Assembly (NCBI RefSeq): GCF_004343305.1
Contig: NZ_SMAF01000003.1
Location: 62,001 to 126,000, forward strand
Length of the DNA stretch: 64,000 nucleotides
DNA from: Pseudofulvimonas gallinarii
Lineage (GTDB): Bacteria > Pseudomonadota > Gammaproteobacteria > Xanthomonadales > UBA2363
Direction of reading: 5' to 3'
The notes beneath the pieces are model-generated. The model searched no databases and was not told where the DNA came from. It worked only from the letters and a program-made list of their open reading frames with translations. Position 1 is the first letter of the stretch. Each line of letters opens with the position of its first letter. Made by a program: the position numbers and the translations under genes. This document shows positions 17,897 through 27,923 of this stretch, piece by piece.

Positions 17897-18895
17897 ATGC
17901 TCGCGGTCCTGATCGTGCATTTCGGCGAGGCATCGGTGACGGCCGAGGCGATCTCGTCCGTCCTGCCACAACTGCCCGACGACGCGCGGCTGCTGCTGCT
18001 GGACAATGCGAGCGGCACCTGGACGCCGCCGCTGGCGGACAGTCGGGTGGAACTGGTCGCCAGTGCCCGGAACCTGGGTTTCGCCGGTGGCATGAACCGG
18101 CTGATCGACCACGCGCTGCAGGATCCCGCCGTCGACACGGTGCTGCTTCTTAACAACGATGTGCGCGCCGGCCCGGGGCTGGTCGATGCGCTGCTCGCTT
18201 TGCGCACGACCCGGGCCGATGCGGACATGGTGGCGACCCGGATGCTGCGCGCGGACAGGCCGACACAGATCGACAGCCTCGGCATCACGCTCTACCGCTC
18301 GGGCCTGGCCTCCAACCGGAAGCACCCCGAGGAGCGCCTGCTCGGTCCGACCGGCGGCTGCATGCTGTTGAGCCGGCGCCTGCTTGAAGACCTGGACGCC
18401 CAGCAGGGGTACTGGTTCGATGAACGTTTCTTCTGTTACGCCGAAGACACCGACCTGGTGATGCGCGCGCGCTGGCTGGGCTATGGCTGCGCCTTCGCCG
18501 AGGACGTATACGCACTGCATCATGGCTCGCTGTCCAGTGGTGGACCCGACAACGAGTTCGTCCTGTATCACGGCATCCGCAACTCGATCTGGGCGCTGGT
18601 ACGCAATGCGCCTGCGGTCTGGCTGGTGGTCTTCTCGCCCTGGCTGCTGGTGGCACACGCGGGAATCTGGGCGCGCAACCTGAGAAAGGGGCGCGCGGGC
18701 ACCCTCTGGCGCCTTTACCGGGATGCGCTGCGGGGGCTGCCGGCGATGTGGCGGGACCGCCGGATCATCCGGCGAAGCCGACGGATCCGGGCACGCGCGT
18801 GGTGGAGCTGGGTGGAACCGCGCCTCTACGAACGCGATTTCCTGCGACGGGCGTGGCAGGAGTTGTGGCGGCGGGGCCGCCGTTCCGGCCCCTGA
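17897..18895 (+). CDS. GT2 family glycosyltransferase (rhamnosyltransferase-like)
   Basis: 332 residues. The GT-A motifs are AVLIVHFGEAS, LLLDNASGT, LGFAGGMNRLI, TVLLLNNDVRAGP (metal-binding DxD equivalent) and FFCYAEDTDLVMRARWLGY. A single hydrophobic stretch near residues 240-265 (AVWLVVFSPWLLVAHAGIWA) and a basic C-terminal third suggest membrane attachment. The ATG at 17897 lies after AGGACGG; an earlier ATG at 17855 adds 14 poorly conserved residues. Family resemblance is to dTDP-rhamnosyltransferases, but the donor is not determined. It ends the plus-strand glycan cluster. Confidence 0.88.
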   Translation: MLAVLIVHFGEASVTAEAISSVLPQLPDDARLLLLDNASGTWTPPLADSRVELVASARNLGFAGGMNRLIDHALQDPAVDTVLLLNNDVRAGPGLVDALLALRTTRADADMVATRMLRADRPTQIDSLGITLYRSGLASNRKHPEERLLGPTGGCMLLSRRLLEDLDAQQGYWFDERFFCYAEDTDLVMRARWLGYGCAFAEDVYALHHGSLSSGGPDNEFVLYHGIRNSIWALVRNAPAVWLVVFSPWLLVAHAGIWARNLRKGRAGTLWRLYRDALRGLPAMWRDRRIIRRSRRIRARAWWSWVEPRLYERDFLRRAWQELWRRGRRSGP

Positions 18896-18928
18896 TCGAT
18901 TTGCCCTGCCGTCACCACCGCTGGGGCG

Positions 18929-21631
18929 TCAGTGCGCCGAATCCAGACCGCTGTAGGTGATCACGTCAGCCTCGTCGACCGAGCTGCGGTCGCGGGGCGT
19001 TGGCGGCGGCAGGGCGGCGAGGCGCGTCCGCTCCGCTTCCGCCTCGGCCTCGCGGCGCGCCGCTTCCGCCAGGGCAACCAGGTCGAGGCGTCCGATGCCG
19101 TCGCTCCGGCTGGCGTAGTCGGCCAGGTGGACACGGATTTCGGTCGCGGTCGTTGCCTCGGCGGGTGCTTCGACGCGTGCAGTGCGTCCGCGCATCTCAA
19201 GTTGGCGCTGGGCCAGCAGCTGCCCGTCCTGATCCATCCATTGCACGGTCGCGCGTCCGTTGACGGCCTGCTCGGTGGCGAGTTCCAGGCTGCTTCGGCC
19301 GCCCCGTTCCTGGACCCGCAGCTGCAGCGGCAGGCTGGGACGCTTGAGGACAACAGCGGGATCGCCAAGAAGGTTGTACGTTTCAACCAGCGTGCGTTGC
19401 CACTGGTTGGGAATGGCATGCTTCGCCCGCATCAGCGCTTCACCGATCGTGGCCCCCGGGACCATCAGCTCCCTGACTGCTGCGTCGCTGAATGCGGGCG
19501 CAGGCGAATTGCGCCATGACGCGGCAAACACCGCGATTGCACCCTTGCCGGGTTCGCGCAGGAATCGCTCCCCGATCGAATCGGCACTGGGATGGTCGAA
19601 GGGTGCCGAATAGCAGGTCATCGAGAGCACCATCGGCAGGCGGTCGCCGTTGTTGAGCTGCGCGACATGATCCAGCGTGAACAGGTCGTGGTTGCGGGTC
19701 AGGTCGGGCGGGCCGGTACGCCAGATGTAACGGCCGCCGTGGCCGATGAAGTGCACCAGCAGCTGGCCTTCGTTGATGGCCTCGTTGAGCGCATTGATCT
19801 GCGGTTCGTTGTCCTGGGCATCGGCGTCGGCGTACACGCGCTGCGACAGGAAACCCTCGTTGACGAGTGAGTCGGCGAGACGCGTGCTCTCGCTCTGGAA
19901 ATGGGGCGTCGTGTCGGTAGTGAACAATGTGTTCATCCGCCAGTCGCCGAAATCGACGCGGGTGGCGTAACGGATCGTCTTGGCGACGATCGCCTCGACT
20001 TCTTCCGGCTCGACGACCGGGAACCGGCCGAGCGCGAGATCCGGCAGCCAGTCGTCACCATCAACAGCGACGAAATAGTTGTCCGCCGCCGAGTGGCCTT
20101 CCTCGGACGGGTACTGCCAGGTCGGGATCAGGTTGCGGCGCGCCGCCAGCTTGTCGGTGCCCTCGTACATCCCGCCGGGAATCGTGCCGAACTGGCCGGG
20201 AATCAGCAGCTCCATGTTCGCCCACTTCGCGTAACGGGCGTCTTCGGCACGATCCGAGCGGATGTCGAAACTGGCGTCGCCGACCAGCAGCACGAAGCGC
20301 GGCCGCGGGGCTGGCCAGTGGTGGTAGGCGTGGGCGACGAAATCGCGGATCGCGCGGGGATGGACGATGCCGTGGTTGAACTGGTCGTACAGGTGGGTGA
20401 CATCCACTTCAGCCACGCGCAGGCCCTGGCTGCGATGGTGTTCGGCCAGCGGACGGGCGGCCTGCTGCAGGCTCGGATGCGAGACGAGCAGGTAGTCGTA
20501 ACCCTGGTCGACGTTGTGCCAGTCCGAGGCCGGCAACGTGCGGATGGCGGCGATTTCACGGTAATGACCATCGGGAACCGGCTGGTATTCACCCGGCGCC
20601 AGCGCCGGGAGGTGCCAGTGGCCGTTCCGCTTTTCGGCCAGATGGCGACTGCCGTCCTTGCCGTACAGCGCCAGTTCCCGCGGTTCTCCGGCAACAGCCA
20701 CGGCGACCGACCCGCCACCCTGGACAGTCAGGGGCAGCAGGGCATGGGAAAGGTTCGTGTCCAGCGGGTAGTCGACGTCGACGAAATCGAACATCACCAC
20801 GTCGACCAGTGCATCGGCCGTTTCCGACCGGCGTTGCGGAACGCGGAGTTCCAGCGTGTTTCCGGTGGCGGCGAGCGTGTGCGCCGGAAGTGACAGACGG
20901 GTGCGGAACTCGTTACGGCTCTCGAACTCGACGGTCGTCACCAGGGCATCATTGACGCGGATTTCGACGACGTGATCGGCAGGCTTCTGCGAGCCGCGCA
21001 CGGCGCGGACTTCGGACAGGCCACGAAAGCCCAGCTCGATATCCACGGTGCCGCCACCCGTGGACAGATCGGGCAGGTCGAACTGGCTGCGGAACGGTTC
21101 GGGATCGATCTGGGTCAGCTTGCTCCAGAACCACAGGTCCGGTTCCTCGCCCGGCTGGATCCAGCGGTTGTTGAGCCGGATCTGCAGGTTTTCCTCTTCC
21201 AGATGCAGGCTGCGACGCAGGGCAGCCATCGCACCAGTCGACGCCGCAGGGCTGGCAGGCGGCAGCGCTGCACTGCCGTCGAAGTCGAGCCTGTACACAT
21301 TGTTGACGGCGTAGGTGTCGAACCAGCTCTGCGGGCCGGACAGCCGGACGGCGTGGAAGCTCACACTGTCGCCCGGGCCGAAGCGGCCGTCACCGCCGTC
21401 ATGGACGTGGATGGCGCGGGGTTCGCCGCGGGTGCTGAGGCGCAGGAGACCGCTGTCGATCTCGCCCATCTCGGGCACGACCGCGGCAATCTGCTCGTAG
21501 CTCAGGCGGTAAGCCCCCGTGTCCGGAATCTCGACCAGCACGCTGGCAGGGGCGGCGATCGCTTCCGGGATGGCCAGCAGGCCGGCCAGTGCCAGGCACA
21601 GGCCGGTCGGTTGGGTTGGACTCACTCTCAC
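18929..21631 (-). CDS. Secreted C25 (gingipain-like) cysteine peptidase
   Basis: 900 residues. GTG start at 21631 with GAGGAG seven bases upstream gives a good signal peptide (GLCLALAGLLAIPEAIAAPA). The N-terminal half is beta-rich. Residues about 500-790 hold the C25 domain: FVLLVGDASFD, DNYFVAVDGDDWLPDLALGRFPV, the catalytic His in LLVHFIGHGGRYIW (about 627) and the catalytic Cys in LSMTCYSAPFDHP (about 672), then NLLGDPAVVL. This layout resembles PorU and gingipains of Bacteroidota. The protein ends in ADVITYSGLDSAH, a variant of the tail found on other secreted proteins here. Preceding gene is mtfA, same strand. Substrate unknown; a processing role is inferred only. Confidence 0.87.
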   Translation of the reverse strand: MRVSPTQPTGLCLALAGLLAIPEAIAAPASVLVEIPDTGAYRLSYEQIAAVVPEMGEIDSGLLRLSTRGEPRAIHVHDGGDGRFGPGDSVSFHAVRLSGPQSWFDTYAVNNVYRLDFDGSAALPPASPAASTGAMAALRRSLHLEEENLQIRLNNRWIQPGEEPDLWFWSKLTQIDPEPFRSQFDLPDLSTGGGTVDIELGFRGLSEVRAVRGSQKPADHVVEIRVNDALVTTVEFESRNEFRTRLSLPAHTLAATGNTLELRVPQRRSETADALVDVVMFDFVDVDYPLDTNLSHALLPLTVQGGGSVAVAVAGEPRELALYGKDGSRHLAEKRNGHWHLPALAPGEYQPVPDGHYREIAAIRTLPASDWHNVDQGYDYLLVSHPSLQQAARPLAEHHRSQGLRVAEVDVTHLYDQFNHGIVHPRAIRDFVAHAYHHWPAPRPRFVLLVGDASFDIRSDRAEDARYAKWANMELLIPGQFGTIPGGMYEGTDKLAARRNLIPTWQYPSEEGHSAADNYFVAVDGDDWLPDLALGRFPVVEPEEVEAIVAKTIRYATRVDFGDWRMNTLFTTDTTPHFQSESTRLADSLVNEGFLSQRVYADADAQDNEPQINALNEAINEGQLLVHFIGHGGRYIWRTGPPDLTRNHDLFTLDHVAQLNNGDRLPMVLSMTCYSAPFDHPSADSIGERFLREPGKGAIAVFAASWRNSPAPAFSDAAVRELMVPGATIGEALMRAKHAIPNQWQRTLVETYNLLGDPAVVLKRPSLPLQLRVQERGGRSSLELATEQAVNGRATVQWMDQDGQLLAQRQLEMRGRTARVEAPAEATTATEIRVHLADYASRSDGIGRLDLVALAEAARREAEAEAERTRLAALPPPTPRDRSSVDEADVITYSGLDSAH

Positions 21632-21704
21632 CTTGCATCTCCTCACACGCGTGACCCGTGATTCTAGCCGTTCAAGCCCATTGCCCTGATCAGCAACTGA
21701 ACCG

Positions 21705-22481
21705 TCAGCGGTCGACACCCTCACGTTCCGGCAGGACGAGTTCGAAGCCGTAGAACGCGCGAAGTTCCGCGTGCAGGGCCGGGTGCCCCGCGGCAAGCAG
21801 GTCCGGCGCGGAGAAAAAGGTCTCGCTGGCAACTGCGAAGAACTCGTCCGGTGCCTCCGCCGCGTAGGGGTCCATCACGGTCTCTTCGCCGGCATCCACC
21901 GCCTTGCAGAAGCGCCGGTATTCATCACTGAATATCGCCTGCCAGCGCAGTGCGGTCGCCCGGTCCGGCAACGGCGGCACGCCGTCGCAGGCGCCGTCCA
22001 GCATGTCCAGCTTGTGGGCGACCTCGTGCGCGACGAGATTGAAACCGTCGTAGGGCGCGTCCAGGTCGGCGAGGATGTCCTCCAGCGAGAGGATCAGTGG
22101 ACCCTGGTGCCAGGCCTCGCCTGCAAGCCAGTCCTCGTCCTCGGTGACGACGCCGGTGTCATCGTCGTGCCAGCTGCGTCGTACGCGGAACTGACCCTGG
22201 TAGACGATCACCTGCGACCAGCCGCGAAGCCAGTCATAGCCCAGCCGGGTGACCGGAAGGCAGGCGAGGATGGCGATCCGCAGGCGGTCGTCGTCGTCCA
22301 GTTCCAGATCGTGGCTGCCGGTGATGCACTTGTCGCGGAGGAAGCGTGCACTCAGCGCGCGCAGGCTGTCGAGGAGGCCCGGTGGCAGCCTGTCGAGCCA
22401 GCGGATGTCGGCGCAGGCGTCGAACCAGGCCTCATCGGAGATGACAGGCGGCTCCGACCGCCGTTTCAACCAGCCCAACAT
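21705..22481 (-). CDS. mtfA: MtfA-type zinc metallopeptidase (M90)
   Basis: 258 residues, cytoplasmic, no signal peptide. The zinc site HEVAHKLD lies at residues 152-159 with a further acidic ligand expected in the APDEFFAVASETFF segment, both as in E. coli MtfA. In E. coli MtfA binds the repressor Mlc and so affects glucose transport genes; whether that holds here is unknown because no Mlc or PTS gene is in view. The C25 peptidase gene follows 73 bases downstream on the same strand. Confidence 0.92.
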   Translation of the reverse strand: MLGWLKRRSEPPVISDEAWFDACADIRWLDRLPPGLLDSLRALSARFLRDKCITGSHDLELDDDDRLRIAILACLPVTRLGYDWLRGWSQVIVYQGQFRVRRSWHDDDTGVVTEDEDWLAGEAWHQGPLILSLEDILADLDAPYDGFNLVAHEVAHKLDMLDGACDGVPPLPDRATALRWQAIFSDEYRRFCKAVDAGEETVMDPYAAEAPDEFFAVASETFFSAPDLLAAGHPALHAELRAFYGFELVLPEREGVDR

Positions 22482-22540
22482 GGCTGGCAGTGTGCCGCAG
22501 GCGGCGTCCGGGCGCGAGCGGCGCCGGACGCCGGGCCGTA

Positions 22541-22759
22541 TTACCGCATGCTTCCCGGCAGGAGCGTACGCCAGCTCATGGTGGTCCGCGGTTGCGCCAC
22601 CACCACGGTGGCGGGCGTGAGGTCGGCGGTGCGGAGCACGATATCCCTGTCCGCGACGACTTCGCTTCCGGAAAGGCGCGGCGTCGTGGTCAGCGCGGCG
22701 ACGGTCAGGCCGAGGCCGAGCACTATGGCGATGACAAAACGGACGGCGAGCAGGTTCAT
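22541..22759 (-). CDS. Small membrane-anchored hypothetical protein
   Basis: 72 residues beginning MNLLAVRFVIAIVLGLGLTVAALTTT, one membrane segment, then a polar tail that ends in WRTLLPGSMR. A GGAG ribosome site lies seven bases before the ATG. No family recognised. It sits upstream of mtfA on the same strand, 59 bases away. Confidence 0.6.
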   Translation of the reverse strand: MNLLAVRFVIAIVLGLGLTVAALTTTPRLSGSEVVADRDIVLRTADLTPATVVVAQPRTTMSWRTLLPGSMR

Positions 22760-22999
22760 GTCTTTACTCCAGGGGTTCGCGCTACATCGAATGCAAACGT
22801 CGTGCCAAAGCTTTGCTGGCGCATAGGTCACTGAATTGATTGAGATGATCGATCTTGACGGCTGTCCGCGAAGTGGTCGAGTCGTCCCATGCCGGACAGT
22901 CCGCACGGACAGTGCCGATGGCGTGGGCAAAGGCCTCTGTGTCCGGGTTCTTCGTTAGGATGTGCGGGCCACGGCCACCGTTGCGGCCGGGACGGACGA

Positions 23000-24037
23000 A
23001 TGCGGCAGGACGCTGTGAGAGAACGACTGGACGAATCCAACGCCGCGCGTCCCGTGGATGGCAGCGCGCGCGGTTGGCCCGCGGAGGCCGAGGCGATGCT
23101 TTTCGCACTGTCTGAGGGCGAGGGCATCAGCCTCGCCTCGGCGCGCGAGCGCGCCGGCGGTGCCCGCGAACTCGACGCGCTCCGGCAGGACTGGGATGCG
23201 CTGGGCCTTCCCATCCGGGAGCGGGCGGCGCAACTGGTCTGGGTGGCGGACATCCTGGGGCTGAGTGCCGACCGGATCGCCGGTCATCTGTCGGCCCTTG
23301 ACGTTTCCTGTGCCGTCCGGGTGGAGGCGCTGACGGATTCCACCAACGCGCAGCTGCTGGCCGATGCGGCAGCCGGAGCGGTGGCGGCACCCAGCGCGCT
23401 GTTGTGCGAATGCCAGCGCGCCGGACGCGGGCGCCGGCAGCGGGTCTGGCAGGGCCGGTTCGGCGAGTCGATCCTGATGTCCGTGCTCCTCCACTGCGCG
23501 CGCCCGCTGGCGGAGCTGCCCGGGGTGGCCATCGTCGCCGGGCTGGCCGTCCATCGCGCGTTGTCGGAGCTGGGCGCCGGGGGCCTGGCGGTCAAGTGGC
23601 CGAATGACCTACTGCTGCACGACGCGAAACTGGCCGGGATCCTGGTCGAGAGCACCGGGCGTGCCGGCCAGCTCGTGGTCGGCATCGGCATGAACTGGTC
23701 GGGTGCGGCGGACCTGTCGGCCCGGCTGGGGCGCCCGGTGGCGGCCCTGAAGCCGGCGTTGCCGGACGGTGTCGATCGCAACCGGGTTGCCGCCGCACTG
23801 TTGGCAGCGCTGGTCAAAGACGTACAGCGCTTTGCGGACGACGGCCTCAGGCCGTTCCTGCCGGCGTTCGCCCGGCACGATGCACTTGCGGGCCGTACCG
23901 TACGGGTCATGACCGCCGACGCGATGTCCCGCTATGGCACGGCCTGCGGCCTGGCGCCGGATGGCGGTCTCAAGGTCGATCACGGTGGCACCCGGGCCGT
24001 GTATCACAGTGCCGACGTCAGCGTGGTCCTCGCATGA
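23000..24037 (+). CDS. birA: Biotin-protein ligase BirA
   Basis: Attaches biotin to acetyl-CoA carboxylase carrier protein. 345 residues from ATG 23000; ATG 23096 would give a shorter form that still contains the start of the N-terminal domain. The catalytic domain shows DSTN, the biotinyl-AMP loop GRGRRQRVW, VKWPNDLLL, KLAGILVE and GIGMNW. The first about 90 residues (MLFALSEGEGISLASARERAGG..., LRQDWDALGLPI) resemble the winged-helix of bifunctional BirA, but are Ala-rich and diverged, so repressor function is doubtful. coaX overlaps its stop codon by ATGA. Confidence 0.92.
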   Translation: MRQDAVRERLDESNAARPVDGSARGWPAEAEAMLFALSEGEGISLASARERAGGARELDALRQDWDALGLPIRERAAQLVWVADILGLSADRIAGHLSALDVSCAVRVEALTDSTNAQLLADAAAGAVAAPSALLCECQRAGRGRRQRVWQGRFGESILMSVLLHCARPLAELPGVAIVAGLAVHRALSELGAGGLAVKWPNDLLLHDAKLAGILVESTGRAGQLVVGIGMNWSGAADLSARLGRPVAALKPALPDGVDRNRVAAALLAALVKDVQRFADDGLRPFLPAFARHDALAGRTVRVMTADAMSRYGTACGLAPDGGLKVDHGGTRAVYHSADVSVVLA

Positions 24038-24834
24038 CCGTCGATCCCGATTGCCTGCCCGGCGCCAGGGCTCCCCGGCTGCTGATCGACCTCGGCAACA
24101 CCCGACTGAAGTGGGTATTGGCGTCCGGGCGGGAATTCACTGCGCCACCAGGGGCAATGCCATTCGACCTTGGGCGTCTGCCCTGGGACGTTTGGTGCTC
24201 GGCGGCGCCGGCCGAGGTCGTCATTGCATCGGTGGCACCGGACCCGGCGCGCGATGCGCTTCTCGATGCACTGGCCACTTGGCTTCGTGTTCCCGTGCGC
24301 AGTGCACGCGTCGAGGCCGAATGGCAGGGGCTATGGTGCGCTTACCGGAATCCGGAAAAGCTGGGCATTGACCGCTGGCTGGCGGTCATCGCCGCCCATG
24401 ATGCCGATCCGGCCAGCGCGGCACTGCTGGTCAGTGCCGGCACCGCGTTGACGGTCGATCGCCTCGACCCAGGGGGCCGGCATCGCGGTGGCGTGATCGC
24501 GCCCGGCCTGGCGGCAATGCGTGCCGGACTGGTCGCCGCGGCCCCCGGCCTGGCTGTGCATGGTCCGGGCGAAGCCGGCGGCAGCATGGCCACCAACAGT
24601 GCCGACGCCATCGCAAGCGGCTGCCTGCAGGCGGCCCTCGGACTGATACGGCACGCAGTCCAGGACATGCTGGATGAAGGGCTTTCGCCTTCGGTGTGGT
24701 TGTCCGGCGGCGATGCCCCGCTGCTGGCGCCACATCTGGCGTATGACCTGCGCCTGCGGCCTGCGCTGGTGCTTGAGGGTCTGGCGATCTGGGCCTATCG
24801 TTCCGCGAAGACCCCATCGCCTGACGTAGACTAG
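24034..24834 (+). CDS. coaX: Type III pantothenate kinase
   Basis: First step of coenzyme A synthesis. 266 residues. The ASKHA-fold motifs are LLIDLGNTRLKWVL (phosphate 1), VASVAPDP, the pantothenate-binding LGIDRWLAVIAAHD with its catalytic Asp, and SAGTALTVDRLD (phosphate 2), then HRGGVIAPGLAAMRAGL. The ATG overlaps the birA stop, and the SPOR gene follows after four bases, so the three genes look like one transcript. This order is familiar in Lysobacterales. Confidence 0.96.
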   Translation: MTVDPDCLPGARAPRLLIDLGNTRLKWVLASGREFTAPPGAMPFDLGRLPWDVWCSAAPAEVVIASVAPDPARDALLDALATWLRVPVRSARVEAEWQGLWCAYRNPEKLGIDRWLAVIAAHDADPASAALLVSAGTALTVDRLDPGGRHRGGVIAPGLAAMRAGLVAAAPGLAVHGPGEAGGSMATNSADAIASGCLQAALGLIRHAVQDMLDEGLSPSVWLSGGDAPLLAPHLAYDLRLRPALVLEGLAIWAYRSAKTPSPDVD

Positions 24835-24838
24835 GCCC

Positions 24839-25516
24839 ATGCTCTCGCGCGCTTTGTTCGTCATCCTGCTGGCCATGAACCTGGCGACCGCCATGTGGTT
24901 GTGGCTGGCGCCGAGCACGGCGGCCTCGCGGCCGGCCACCAGCGATCCCGGTGTCGCGGCCCTGGTCCTGCTCGGGGAGAGCATGGCCAGCCTCGGCGAT
25001 GCCAGCGCCGAACTGGCTTCCGCGCCTGAACCGGTTCAGACCGCGGTGGCCTCGACAGGCTTCTCCTGCGTCGAGATCGGTCCCTTCCAGACCCAGTCCG
25101 ACCTGCGCCAGGCCGAGTCGGCGCTGGTCGCGATCGGCCAGACGCTCGGCAGTCGCGAAAGCGTCGAGCGCCGCTTCCGTGGCTACTGGGTGTTCCTGCC
25201 GGCATCGGCCAGCCGCGACCGGGCGTTGACCACGGCCCGGGAACTGGCGGCGGCGGGCGTCCGTGACTACTACGTGGTCACCGCCGGCGACCAGGAAAAC
25301 ACCATTTCACTCGGGCTGTTCCGCGACCGTGGCAATGCCGAGCGCCGCCAGGGCGAGATGCGCAGCCGCGGCTACCAGGCCGACATGAGCGAGCGGGTCG
25401 AGGAACAGCGCGTGTACTGGCTCAAGCTGGCACAGCCGCCCGAACCGGCCGCCGACTGGCGGACGCTGGTCTCGACCGCCGACCTGCAGGCCAACCCGGT
25501 CGCCTGCGGCGGCTGA
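24839..25516 (+). CDS. Membrane-anchored SPOR-domain protein
   Basis: 225 residues: an N-terminal membrane anchor ([24 protein letters not shown]), a variable Ala-rich linker and a C-terminal SPOR-like region ([22 protein letters not shown]..., [31 protein letters not shown]). SPOR domains bind denuded peptidoglycan glycan strands, often at the division site. Third gene of the birA-coaX unit. Confidence 0.82.
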   Translation: MLSRALFVILLAMNLATAMWLWLAPSTAASRPATSDPGVAALVLLGESMASLGDASAELASAPEPVQTAVASTGFSCVEIGPFQTQSDLRQAESALVAIGQTLGSRESVERRFRGYWVFLPASASRDRALTTARELAAAGVRDYYVVTAGDQENTISLGLFRDRGNAERRQGEMRSRGYQADMSERVEEQRVYWLKLAQPPEPAADWRTLVSTADLQANPVACGG

Positions 25517-25520
25517 TCAC

Positions 25521-25550
25521 TTGCAGCGGGGCGGCAGAACAGGCTATGCT
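25521..25550 (+). promoter_or_regulatory. Possible sigma-70 promoter of rpmE2
   Basis: TTGCAG (25521-25526) and TATGCT (25545-25550), 18 bases apart, give a transcript starting about 25 bases before the rpmE2 ATG. Confidence 0.4.
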
Positions 25551-25580
25551 TGCATGCTTGATTCTGCGCAAGGCCTTGCC

Positions 25581-25826
25581 ATGAAGCCCAACATCCACCC
25601 CAATTACCGCGAAGTCGTCTTCCAGGACGCCAACGCCGAATTCGCGTTCCTGACGCGTTCCACCATCCAGACCAAGGACACGATCACCTGGGAAGATGGC
25701 AAGGAATATCCGCTGGTGAAGGTCGAAATCTCGTCCAAGTCGCATCCGTTCTATACGGGCAAGCACAAGGCCGTGGACACCGGCGGTCGCGTCGACAAGT
25801 TCCGCCGCCGCTACGCCGGCAAGTAA
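25581..25826 (+). CDS. rpmE2: Ribosomal protein L31 type B (zinc-independent)
   Basis: 81 residues starting [16 protein letters not shown]. The type A zinc ligands (Cys residues of the CxxC kind) are absent: the protein has no cysteine at all. It has the type B stretch [27 protein letters not shown]. In many bacteria this paralogue replaces zinc-binding L31 under zinc limitation; in Xanthomonas it appears to be a usual L31 beside gltA. I see no Zur box. Confidence 0.96.
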   Translation: MKPNIHPNYREVVFQDANAEFAFLTRSTIQTKDTITWEDGKEYPLVKVEISSKSHPFYTGKHKAVDTGGRVDKFRRRYAGK

Positions 25827-25842
25827 GCGCAGGACGCTGTTG

Positions 25843-25868
25843 GCGATGCCCCCCGCCGGGGGTGTCGC
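25843..25868 (+). terminator. Stem-loop after rpmE2
   Basis: An 11-bp stem with two G-U pairs, GCGATGCCCCC (25843-25853) / GGGGGTGTCGC (25858-25868), loop CGCC, 16 bases after the rpmE2 stop. No U-tract follows, so termination is uncertain. Confidence 0.4.
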
Positions 25869-25967
25869 GGCCAACGTTCACAGCGACCCGGGCGCCCTGA
25901 TGGGCGACTCGGGTCGTCGCGTTTTGGCCACGGACAAGCAGTCGCCGGCGCCCCGTGCGCTCGCGTA

Positions 25968-25976
25968 TGCGATAAT
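25968..25976 (+). promoter_or_regulatory. Possible extended -10 promoter of gltA
   Basis: TGC followed by GATAAT (25971-25976) makes an extended -10 element. No good -35 is present. It would give a leader of about 120 bases before the gltA GTG, with no structure that I recognise as a riboswitch. Confidence 0.4.
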
Positions 25977-26105
25977 GCCGCGATGCAATATGTCGGTCGC
26001 GCCGTCCGGTGTGCCCGTCCTCGAAAACTCCCCGCCGCCTGCATTCCCGCCGCTCCCGAAGCCGCAAGAGTGCCTGCCGGTGCATCGAATTCGCTGGAGG
26101 TCCTC

Positions 26106-27398
<1,293 letters not shown>

Positions 27399-27439
27399 GT
27401 CGTTGATCGACACGGGCTGCCTGCACGCGGCCCGACATG

Positions 27440-27475
27440 GAAAGCCCACGCCTGTGCGTGGGCTTTCTGCTTTCC
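27440..27475 (+). terminator. Intrinsic terminator of gltA
   Basis: Perfect 12-bp stem GAAAGCCCACGC (27440-27451) / GCGTGGGCTTTC (27456-27467), loop CTGT, followed by TGCTTTCC. The T-rich tail is short but the A-rich upstream arm and T-rich downstream arm are typical. Confidence 0.85.
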
Positions 27476-27612
27476 GGATCGCCAGCGACCCCGCGGCGGA
27501 TGAATCGGTCGCGTGTGGCCGCCTGCAACAGGCCGGGAATGCTGGGGTAGTATCCAGCCAAGCGCTGTCGGGTTCGCTCGGCTGTGGAACGCGGAACACA
27601 CGGAGGTCATGT

Positions 27613-27921
27613 ATGCGGATGGTCGGTCTCGCTCTTTCCGGCGCGCTGGCACTGGTGGCGGGCAACCCTGTGGCAGTGGCGGATGAAGGCTTCGCCGGCG
27701 TACGGGTCGAGTACGCACCGAAGCGAAGCGACGCCGATCCCATGGCGGTGGGCGCCGTGACCGAAAAACGGATGCCCGACGGTACGGTCGTGGCGGCCCT
27801 CAACGGCAACGCGATGGCGCCCATCCAGGCACTCGTCCGCGACGGGCGACTGCTCACGTCCTGTGGCGAGGTGGCCGATCGCTTCGATTTCCGCGCCCGC
27901 CGCCGCAGCGAGGAGCAGTGA
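27613..27921 (+). CDS. Small secreted hypothetical protein
   Basis: 102 residues. A signal peptide (MVGLALSGALALVAGNPVAVA) precedes a mature part of about 80 residues with VRVEYAPKRSDADPMAVGAV, EKRMPDGTVVAALNG and one Cys. No family recognised. GGAGG lies upstream. The gene ends at 27921 and the secreted metalloprotease begins at 27924, so the two are likely translated together. The pairing suggests a partner of the protease, such as an inhibitor or folding aid, but nothing in the sequence shows that. Confidence 0.65.
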   Translation: MRMVGLALSGALALVAGNPVAVADEGFAGVRVEYAPKRSDADPMAVGAVTEKRMPDGTVVAALNGNAMAPIQALVRDGRLLTSCGEVADRFDFRARRRSEEQ

Positions 27922-27923
27922 CC

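Noticed and set aside
22769-22999. Search for a biotin operator or riboswitch before birA
   Set aside because: No palindrome or conserved structure that I could recognise in the 240 bases between the two divergent genes.
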